The notes under the pieces were generated by a model. The model did no database searches, was not told where the DNA came from, and saw only the letters and a list, made by a program, of their open reading frames with translations. The translations under genes and the position numbers were made by a program. Shown here one piece after another: positions 1 through 5,788 of a stretch of 5,788 nucleotides of DNA. Source of the stretch: Pseudomonadota bacterium. Its GTDB lineage: Bacteria; Pseudomonadota; Gammaproteobacteria; Burkholderiales; Burkholderiaceae_C. Where the stretch lies: NCBI GenBank assembly GCA_023394015.1, contig JAEXBL010000449.1:1-5788 (forward strand). Direction: 5' to 3'. The number at the start of each line of letters is the position of its first letter. Within the stretch, counting starts at the first letter, position 1.

Positions 1-21
1 GCACCGCACTTCGGACGGGCT

Positions 22-669
22 TCATGCCGCCGGCCGCATCCAGACCAGGCAACGCTCTGCCCCCAACCCCGGCACCACCAGTTGTTCCACGTGAAACACC
101 TCGACCACGGGTGGCAGCGCGGCGATCTCGTCAGCCGGATGCTTGCCCTTCATCGCCACCCAAACCCCGCCTTCCACCAGCGCGCCGGCCGACCATTGGG
201 TGAAGTCGGCCAGGGTAGCGAAGGCGCGCGAGGTAATGACGTCGAACCTGTCCGCCACGCTTTCCACCCGCGCATGCAGGCCACGCAGATTTGGCAAACG
301 GAGCGCGGCCGCCACCTGCTGGATGAAGGCCGCCTTCTTGGCGACGGCATCGACGCAGGCTACCTCGATCTCCGGACAGCAGATGGCAATCACCACGCCC
401 GGCAGCCCGCCGCCCGCGCCCACGTCCAACAGCCGCACCGCCGCGCCCTGCGTGTGGCGGCGCAGCGGCGCGATCACGGCCAGGCTGTCGAGCAGGTGGT
501 ACGTCAGCATGTCGGCCGGGTCGCGCACCGCCGTCAGGTTGTAGACCTTGTTCCACTTGCCCAGCAGATCGAGGTAGGCCAGCAGGCCTTCCTGCTGCGG
601 CGCCGTCAATACCAAGCCCAGCGCCTGCACGCCTTTTCCCAAGGCGACGGCCAGCGGGTGCGCGCTCAT
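22..669 (-). CDS. rsmG: 16S rRNA (guanine(527)-N(7))-methyltransferase RsmG (GidB)
   Basis: This is a complete 215-residue protein, a usual length for RsmG. The family uses S-adenosylmethionine to methylate N7 of G527 (E. coli numbering) in the 530 loop of 16S rRNA; its loss gives low-level streptomycin resistance in several bacteria. Visible marks are the N-terminal NKVYNLTAV segment at residues 40-48, the SAM-binding glycine loop [13 protein letters not shown] at 80-92, the acidic VDA at 106-108 that ends the second strand, ITSRAFATL at 145-153 and MKGK at 173-176. The start ATG overlaps the stop of mnmG in an ATGA arrangement, which suggests translational coupling in one operon. A parS palindrome lies near the 3' end and encodes VFHVEQ (191-196). 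Only 21 bases follow the stop before the window ends. In many bacteria parA and parB come next, but that is not visible here. Identification is secure from motifs and synteny. Confidence 0.96.
   Translation of the reverse strand: MSAHPLAVALGKGVQALGLVLTAPQQEGLLAYLDLLGKWNKVYNLTAVRDPADMLTYHLLDSLAVIAPLRRHTQGAAVRLLDVGAGGGLPGVVIAICCPEIEVACVDAVAKKAAFIQQVAAALRLPNLRGLHARVESVADRFDVITSRAFATLADFTQWSAGALVEGGVWVAMKGKHPADEIAALPPVVEVFHVEQLVVPGLGAERCLVWMRPAA
83..98. other. parS site 1 (ParB/Spo0J binding palindrome) inside rsmG
   Basis: The 16 bases TGTTCCACGTGAAACA fit the widely conserved chromosomal parS consensus TGTTNCACGTGAAACA at every position. ParB dimers bind such sites, load as CTP-dependent clamps and spread along the DNA, and with ParA they direct origin segregation and SMC/MukB-type condensin loading. 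The site lies in the 3' part of rsmG and is read on the minus strand as residues 191-196, VFHVEQ. parS sites in or near gidA-gidB are common in bacteria with parABS close to oriC. Function here is inferred from the sequence match and the genomic context. Confidence 0.88.
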
Positions 670-2675
670 GCCGCTTCGGCCGGCGCCTGTGGCGCGCGAC
701 CGCTGAAGCCCTTGAAGCCACTCTTCTTCAAATGGATCAGCAGCAGCGAAACCGCCGCCGGCGTGACGCCGCTGATGCGGCCGGCCTGCCCCAGCGTTTC
801 GGGGCGCTGCGCCTGCAGCTTCTGCCGCACCTCGATCGACAGCGCGGGAATCTGAAGATAGTCCAGATCGGGCGGCAGACGCAGGCTTTCGTAATGCGCG
901 GCGCGCTCGATCTCCTCGCGCTGACGGCCGATGTAGCCGGCGTACTTGGCGGCGATCTCCACCTGCTCGATCACCGGCGCGGCCAGCTCGCCCAAGGTTT
1001 CACGTGAAACATCAACCGCAGCGTACTGGCCACCGTCCAGGCTCATCAGGTCCGCGTAGCCCACCTCGGGCCGGCGCAGCAGCTCGAACAGGTTGTACTC
1101 GTGCTCGATGGCCTTGCCCAGCACGCGCTCGGCCTCGGCCGCCGGCAGGTTGCGCGGATTGACCCAGGTGGATTTGAGCCGCTCGGTTTCACGTGAAACC
1201 GCGTCGCGCTTGCGGCTGAAGGCACCCCAGCGCGCATCGTCGATCAGGCCGAGCGCGCGGCCGGTGTCGGTCAGGCGCATATCGGCGTTGTCCTCGCGCA
1301 GTTGCAGCCGGTATTCGGCGCGGCTGGTGAACATGCGGTAGGGCTCGGTCACGCCCTTGGTGATCAGGTCGTCCACCAGCACGCCCAGGTAGGCCTCGTC
1401 GCGGCGCGGCAGCCAGGCGCCGCCAAAGTCGTCGGCGCGGCCATCCATCTGGCGGCATTGCAGCGCGGCGTTGATGCCGGCGAACAGGCCCTGCGCCGCC
1501 GCCTCCTCGTAGCCGGTGGTGCCGTTGATTTGGCCGGCGAAGAACAGGCCCCGCACGTCGCGCGTCTCGAAGCTGCTTTTGAGCGCGCGCGGGTCGAAGT
1601 AATCGTATTCGATGGCGTAGCCGGGGCGCAGGATGTGGGCATTCTCCAACCCCTTCATGCTGCGCACCAAGGCCAGCTGGATGTCGAACGGCAGGCTGGT
1701 TGAAATGCCGTTGGGGTAGATCTCGTGCGTGTCCAGCCCTTCCGGCTCCAGGAAGATCTGGTGACTTTCCTTGTCTGCAAAGCGGTTGATCTTGTCTTCC
1801 ACGCTCGGGCAGTAGCGCGGCCCCACGCCCTCAATCTGGCCGGTGAACATGGGGCTGCGCTCGAAGCCGCTGCGGATGATCTCGTGCGTGCGCGCGTTGG
1901 TGTGCGTGATCCAGCAAGGCAGCTGGCGCGGGTGCATGTCGGCACGGCCGATGAAGCTGAACACCGGCATGGCCGCGTTCTGCCCGCCGGGCATACCGTC
2001 GCCGGGCTGCGCCTCGCAGGCGTCGAAGTCGATCGTGCGCCCGTCCAGCCGCGGCGGCGTGCCGGTCTTCAGCCGGCCCTGCGGCAGCTTCAGCTCTTTC
2101 AGCCGGCTTGACAGCGACACCGCCGGCGGGTCGCCCGCCCGCCCGGCCTGGTAGTTCTGCAGGCCGACATGGATGCGTCCGTCCAGGAACGTGCCCGCCG
2201 TCAGCACCACCGTGCGGCCACGAAAGGCGATGCCCAGTTGCGTGACGGCGCCCACCACGCGCTCGCCTTCCAGCAGCAAGTCGTCCACCGACTGCTGGAA
2301 CAGCCACAGGTTGGGCTGGTTCTCCAGCCGGCGCCGGATGGCAGCCTTGTACAGCACGCGGTCGGCCTGCGCCCGCGTGGCGCGCACGGCCGGGCCCTTG
2401 CTGCTGTTGAGAATGCGGAACTGGATGCCCGCCTCGTCGGTCGCCAGGGCCATCGCGCCGCCCAGCGCGTCGACCTCCTTCACCAGATGGCCCTTGCCGA
2501 TGCCACCGATGCTGGGGTTGCAGCTCATCGCACCCAGGGTCTCGATGTTGTGCGTCAGCAGCAGCGTGGCCGCGCCCATGCGCGCGGCGGCCAGCGCCGC
2601 CTCGGTGCCGGCATGGCCACCGCCGACGACGATGACGTCGAAGTGCTGGGGGTAGGTATGGCTGATTGAAGACAC
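666..2675 (-). CDS. mnmG: tRNA uridine-5-carboxymethylaminomethyl modification enzyme MnmG (GidA)
   Basis: MnmG is the FAD-dependent partner of MnmE. Together they install the carboxymethylaminomethyl or aminomethyl group on wobble U34 of several tRNAs, using methylene-tetrahydrofolate. Residue numbers here count from the upstream in-frame ATG at 2720 (684 residues). The FAD dinucleotide fold [12 protein letters not shown] is at 31-42, [21 protein letters not shown] at 68-88, signature 1 with [11 protein letters not shown] at 301-311 (conserved Cys304) and signature 2 [17 protein letters not shown] at 395-411. The tRNA/MnmE-binding C-terminal domain follows and ends with [17 protein letters not shown] at 650-666. 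I place the start at the GTG at 2675 (669 residues). Relatives begin close to the [13 protein letters not shown] segment, and a good sigma70-like promoter has its -10 across the ATG at 2720, so an mRNA from it would lack that codon. Neither start has a convincing ribosome binding site, so the start remains uncertain. Two parS sites lie inside the C-terminal part. The gene leads an operon with rsmG. Confidence 0.96.
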   Translation of the reverse strand: MSSISHTYPQHFDVIVVGGGHAGTEAALAAARMGAATLLLTHNIETLGAMSCNPSIGGIGKGHLVKEVDALGGAMALATDEAGIQFRILNSSKGPAVRATRAQADRVLYKAAIRRRLENQPNLWLFQQSVDDLLLEGERVVGAVTQLGIAFRGRTVVLTAGTFLDGRIHVGLQNYQAGRAGDPPAVSLSSRLKELKLPQGRLKTGTPPRLDGRTIDFDACEAQPGDGMPGGQNAAMPVFSFIGRADMHPRQLPCWITHTNARTHEIIRSGFERSPMFTGQIEGVGPRYCPSVEDKINRFADKESHQIFLEPEGLDTHEIYPNGISTSLPFDIQLALVRSMKGLENAHILRPGYAIEYDYFDPRALKSSFETRDVRGLFFAGQINGTTGYEEAAAQGLFAGINAALQCRQMDGRADDFGGAWLPRRDEAYLGVLVDDLITKGVTEPYRMFTSRAEYRLQLREDNADMRLTDTGRALGLIDDARWGAFSRKRDAVSRETERLKSTWVNPRNLPAAEAERVLGKAIEHEYNLFELLRRPEVGYADLMSLDGGQYAAVDVSRETLGELAAPVIEQVEIAAKYAGYIGRQREEIERAAHYESLRLPPDLDYLQIPALSIEVRQKLQAQRPETLGQAGRISGVTPAAVSLLLIHLKKSGFKGFSGRAPQAPAEAA
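996..1011. other. parS site 2 inside mnmG
   Basis: GGTTTCACGTGAAACA differs from the parS consensus only at the first base, and the central 14 bases GTTTCACGTGAAAC are a perfect palindrome. It is read on the minus strand within D-V-S-R-E-T (residues 570-575 from the ATG at 2720) with codons GTT TCA CGT GAA, which look out of place in a GC-rich gene. Its centre is 189 bp from the centre of site 3. Confidence 0.87.
1185..1200. other. parS site 3 inside mnmG
   Basis: GGTTTCACGTGAAACC is a perfect 16-base palindrome. It contains the invariant parS core GTTTCACGTGAAAC and differs from the consensus only at the two outermost bases. It is read on the minus strand as A-V-S-R-E-T (residues 507-512 from the ATG at 2720), in the same reading phase and with the same peptide VSRET as site 2. 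Clustering of three such sites within 1.1 kb argues against chance. Confidence 0.86.
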
Positions 2676-2718
2676 GGGAAACGGGTGCAGACGTGTGTGG
2701 ACGGCAGAAAATACCGCC

Positions 2719-2747
2719 ATTCTAAAGCCCCACCCGTCTTTTGTCAG
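2719..2747 (-). promoter_or_regulatory. Candidate sigma70 promoter for mnmG-rsmG
   Basis: On the minus strand CTGACA (2742-2747) and TAGAAT (2719-2724) stand 17 bases apart, each matching the sigma70 consensus hexamer at five of six positions. The predicted transcription start is near 2712. That lies downstream of the in-frame ATG at 2720 and about 37 bases upstream of the GTG at 2675, so it bears directly on the choice of the mnmG start. The call rests on pattern alone. Confidence 0.55.
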
Positions 2748-2778
2748 CGCCTACATTGCGTCGATAGCTACATCTTTA

Positions 2779-2797
2779 ATAGCAACCGCGGTGCTAT
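2779..2797. promoter_or_regulatory. Inverted repeat in the mnmG-gdhA divergent region, possible operator
   Basis: ATAGCA and TGCTAT form a perfect 6-bp inverted repeat around the seven bases ACCGCGG. A further ATAGC copy lies 15 bp upstream, at 2764-2768. The right arm overlaps a -10-like TATGCT (2795-2800) for gdhA, but no good -35 element stands at the right distance, so a regulated or activator-dependent gdhA promoter is conceivable. It could equally be a remnant of an intergenic repeat. The regulator is unknown. Confidence 0.3.
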
Positions 2798-2854
2798 GCT
2801 GCGGCATCCGGGCGCCGGGCGGATGGCCGCCTGCCCGACCGTTTTTGCATCACT

Positions 2855-2859
2855 AGGAA
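2855..2859 (+). promoter_or_regulatory. Ribosome binding site that decides the gdhA start
   Basis: AGGAA ends five bases before the ATG at 2865. In-frame ATGs also occur upstream, at 2685, 2796 and 2823. None of them has an equally good Shine-Dalgarno sequence, and the extra N-terminal residues they would add look like translated intergenic DNA. This supports the start at 2865. Confidence 0.7.
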
Positions 2860-2864
2860 CCTCC

Positions 2865-4184
<1,320 letters not shown>

Positions 4185-4189
4185 GCAGC

Positions 4190-4205
4190 GGCTTCACGTG
4201 AAAAG
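4190..4205. other. Degenerate parS-like palindrome after gdhA
   Basis: GGCTTCACGTGAAAAG contains the perfect 10-base palindrome TTCACGTGAA of the parS core but departs from the consensus at four of the outer positions. It lies six bases after the gdhA stop, in non-coding DNA. Its right arm also forms the T-tract of the adjoining terminator on the minus strand. It could be a weak fourth ParB site or a chance overlap, so it is rated low. Confidence 0.3.
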
Positions 4206-4233
4206 ACCGCCGTCCCTGCCGGGCGGCGGCCTT
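4201..4233. terminator. Intrinsic terminator between gdhA and the DUF1328 gene
   Basis: A GC-rich hairpin pairs 4207-4216 (CCGCCG, bulged T, CCC) with 4221-4229 (GGGCGGCGG) across a four-base TGCC loop: nine pairs with one bulge. Read on the minus strand it is followed at once by TCTTTT, a proper intrinsic-terminator tail for transcription coming from the small membrane-protein gene. On the plus strand the tail is only CTTGTT, so it is weaker for gdhA, although the stem may still work in both directions. Confidence 0.65.
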
Positions 4234-4280
4234 GTTCCATGCGGCGCGCGGGCCGGCCCAAGCCAGCCCACGCCGCGCAC

Positions 4281-4469
4281 TCACTTCTTCATCGCGTTGC
4301 TGACGGCCTTGCCGCCCATCAGCGCCAGCACCAGCATCACGGCGGCCACGATGAGGAACAGCACGAACAGGATCTTGGCAATGCCCGCTGCCCCGGCCGC
4401 CACGCCGGTGAAGCCGAACAGGCCGGCAACCAGCGCGATGATGGCGAAAATGATGGCCCATCTCAACAT
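4281..4469 (-). CDS. Small two-helix membrane protein, DUF1328/YtjA family
   Basis: This predicted 62-residue inner-membrane protein has two hydrophobic helices, about residues 3-20 and 32-52, joined by a Gly/Ala-rich loop ([12 protein letters not shown]) and ending in a short basic tail, AMKK. The MLRWAIIF opening, the small-residue loop and the length match the DUF1328 (YtjA) family of uncharacterised proteins, which are often found near stress-response genes. The molecular function is not known. The start is the ATG at 4469, because a full AAGGAG stands six bases upstream; a longer reading from 4496 would add nine poorly matching residues. It converges on gdhA and ends at a hairpin whose T-tract lies on its own strand, so it is probably transcribed alone. 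I found no clear promoter in the 168 bases upstream. Confidence 0.86.
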   Translation of the reverse strand: MLRWAIIFAIIALVAGLFGFTGVAAGAAGIAKILFVLFLIVAAVMLVLALMGGKAVSNAMKK

Positions 4470-4475
4470 GACGAT

Positions 4476-4481
4476 CTCCTT
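4476..4481 (-). promoter_or_regulatory. Strong Shine-Dalgarno of the DUF1328 gene
   Basis: AAGGAG on the minus strand, six bases before the ATG at 4469, is the best ribosome binding site in the window. It fixes the start of the 62-residue protein and suggests high translation. Confidence 0.85.
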
Positions 4482-4664
4482 ATCAATTGGTAGCAATGCA
4501 GTGCCCGATCATTCAGCCGGGTGCGTTGGCCGCGCCCTCACCGCATGGCTGCATGCTCGCCCGCGCCGCGCGCCACGGCCGTCATCCGCATCGGTACAAG
4601 CGCGTAGGACGGCGCATCTCAACGACGGCGGCGCAGAACCCTTCCGCTACCAAATCAAGAGCGC

Positions 4665-5000
4665 ATGAGGGCTGACACACAGCCACTCCCGCCCGATCCA
4701 TCCAGCGCGCCGCCCGTCACCTGCCGCCCCGGTTGCGGCGCCTGCTGCATCGCGCCCTCGATCAGCTCGCCCATCCCCGGCATGCCGCAGGGCAAGCCCG
4801 CCGGCGTGCGCTGCGTGCAACTGGACGAGCGCAACGCCTGCCGCATCTTCGGCCACCCGTCGCGTCCGCTGGTGTGCCGCCAGTTGATGCCCTCCGCGGA
4901 AATGTGCGGCCCGGCGCCCGACGGCGGCGCGCACGCCCTGCAATACCTTGGGCGCCTGGAGCAGGCCACGCGCCCGCTCGAGCGCTGGCGTCATGCGTGA
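4665..5000 (+). CDS. YkgJ-family cysteine cluster protein
   Basis: This 111-residue soluble protein has eight cysteines: C20-x3-C24-x2-C27-C28 in a CRPGCGACC motif, then C50, C59, C71 and C81. The block [13 protein letters not shown] at 59-71 and the EMCG that follows are typical of the YkgJ/UPF0153 cysteine-cluster family. This family is predicted to bind zinc or an iron-sulfur cluster, but its cellular role is unestablished. The first 18 residues are proline-rich and probably disordered. The start ATG has only a weak AAGAG upstream at tight spacing, so expression may be low. The last ten bases overlap the end of the transporter gene on the opposite strand, leaving no room for a terminator between them. 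The gene appears monocistronic, with 195 bases between it and the divergent DUF1328 gene. Family assignment is confident; function is not. Confidence 0.88.
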   Translation: MRADTQPLPPDPSSAPPVTCRPGCGACCIAPSISSPIPGMPQGKPAGVRCVQLDERNACRIFGHPSRPLVCRQLMPSAEMCGPAPDGGAHALQYLGRLEQATRPLERWRHA

Positions 5001-5788
5001 TGGCGCACCAGCGGCTTCTGCCGCCACGCCAGCAGCGCCCCCAGCCACAGCGCGGCGGCTGAATACACCAGCCCGCGCGCCAGTCCGCCCGGGCCGTCGG
5101 CGATCCAGCCGACCACGGTGGGGCCGACGATCTGCCCCAGCGCGAACAAGATGGTGAAGGCGCTGATGCCCGCCGCCCATTGCTCGCCGGGCAGGTTGTG
5201 GCGCACGAAGGCGGTGGTCGAGGCCACCAGCGACAGAAACACCGCGCCGAACAGCAGGCCGGAAGCGAGCACCGCACCCCAGGCGCCCGTCAGCGCCGGC
5301 AGCACGGTGGCCACGCCCAGCAGCGCGTTCAGCAGCGCCAGCGCGCCGCCGCCTTGGGCGCGTTGCAGCAGCCCGGCCCAGATGCGCGCCGACGCCACCA
5401 CCGCCAGCCCCAGCAGCGCGTAAAAAGTGGTGATGGCCCCGGCGCCCACGCCCTGCTCGCGCAGCAGCGCGATGACGAAGGTCATGTAGCCGATGTAGCC
5501 CACGCCGAACAGCGTGTAGCCCGCCAGCGCCGGCGCCATGCGGCGCCAGGGCAAGGGGCCGGGCACCGCGTGGGCTGAAAGCGCGTGGCTGGATTGCGCG
5601 ACTTGCTCCTCCTTGTGTAGCAGCCGCGCCGGCCAGGCCAGCACCGCCGTGGCCGCCACGCAGGCCAGCGCCAGCCCCCACCAGGCCCAGGCCCAGCCGT
5701 GCGGCACGCCGTGCGCGGCGGTCAGCAGCGCCGGCACGCCCAGCGCCGACAGCACGATGCCCCAGCCGGTGCCGCCGTAGTACAGGCC
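4991..5788 (-). CDS. YbfB/YjiJ-type major facilitator transporter, partial (N-terminus outside the window)
   Basis: The reading frame stays open to the right edge, so the true start lies beyond it; 265 residues are visible, roughly the last two thirds of a family usually near 390-400 residues. A GTG at 5755 is an internal valine, not the start, because the residues before it ([17 protein letters not shown]) form a conserved-looking helix. Counting from the first visible residue, hydrophobic helices lie at about 11-26, 34-52, 86-110, 119-140, 147-165, 170-192, 207-230 and 238-255. A charged loop near 55-85 is probably the central cytoplasmic loop between the two halves. [17 protein letters not shown] at 215-231 is typical of the YbfB/YjiJ branch of the major facilitator superfamily. 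It should be an inner-membrane secondary transporter; the substrate cannot be told and sugar, drug or organic-acid export are all open. It converges on the cysteine-cluster gene with a ten-base overlap. Confidence 0.85.
   Translation of the reverse strand, partial: GLYYGGTGWGIVLSALGVPALLTAAHGVPHGWAWAWWGLALACVAATAVLAWPARLLHKEEQVAQSSHALSAHAVPGPLPWRRMAPALAGYTLFGVGYIGYMTFVIALLREQGVGAGAITTFYALLGLAVVASARIWAGLLQRAQGGGALALLNALLGVATVLPALTGAWGAVLASGLLFGAVFLSLVASTTAFVRHNLPGEQWAAGISAFTILFALGQIVGPTVVGWIADGPGGLARGLVYSAAALWLGALLAWRQKPLVRHHA

Noticed and set aside
82..855. A 257-codon plus-strand frame across rsmG and the end of mnmG
   Set aside because: It is rich in Gln, His and Arg, typical of antisense frames in GC-rich genes, and lies entirely opposite two well-supported genes.
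4241..4276. A second hairpin, GCGGCG with CGCCGC around the palindrome GGGCCGGCCC
   Set aside because: Short GC-only stems are expected often at this base composition, the loop is long, and no T-tract follows on either strand. The hairpin at 4207-4229 is the better terminator.
4497..4664. Possible gene or RNA between the DUF1328 and cysteine-cluster genes, including plus-strand frames at 4198-4668 and 4487-4675
   Set aside because: These frames have no ribosome binding site or known motif and run into neighbouring genes. I see no tRNA-like or riboswitch-like fold and no clear promoter; it is treated as plain intergenic DNA.
4647..5681. A 344-codon minus-strand frame covering the transporter and cysteine-cluster genes
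   Set aside because: The translation is Ala/Gly/Arg repeats without domain structure. The transporter frame on the same strand has proper transmembrane helices and the cysteine-cluster frame has its motifs.

Overview
The window is about two-thirds G+C and densely packed. It reads as chromosomal DNA of a betaproteobacterium, most likely Burkholderiales and perhaps Comamonadaceae. That placement rests on remembered resemblance of the MnmG, glutamate dehydrogenase and YkgJ-type proteins and on base composition; no search was run. No mobile element, tRNA, rRNA, CRISPR array or phage gene is visible.

Layout. (1) 22-2675, minus strand: mnmG followed by rsmG, overlapping by four bases (ATGA). This is the tRNA-modification and 16S rRNA-methylation pair that often sits next to parA-parB and the replication origin. 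Three near-perfect ParB-binding parS palindromes lie inside these two genes, so the window probably comes from the origin-proximal segregation region. parA and parB, if present, would lie beyond the left edge. (2) About 2676-2864: a divergent promoter region with a sigma70-like promoter for mnmG and an inverted repeat upstream of gdhA. (3) 2865-4184, plus strand: a complete Glu/Leu/Phe/Val-family glutamate dehydrogenase. (4) 4185-4280: a hairpin between convergent genes that should terminate transcription from the right and perhaps from both sides, with a degenerate parS-like sequence on its flank. (5) 4281-4469, minus strand: a 62-residue two-helix membrane protein of the DUF1328 (YtjA) type. 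(6) 4665-5000, plus strand: a small cysteine-cluster protein of the YkgJ type. (7) 4991-5788, minus strand: the C-terminal two thirds of a major-facilitator transporter of the YbfB/YjiJ type, cut by the right edge. It overlaps the cysteine-cluster gene tail to tail by ten bases.

The genes are mostly housekeeping, and apart from mnmG-rsmG they do not form an obvious shared pathway. The most notable content is at DNA level: centromere-like parS sites written into coding sequence, where they dictate short peptide segments and unusual codons. I see no convincing undescribed multi-gene system here.
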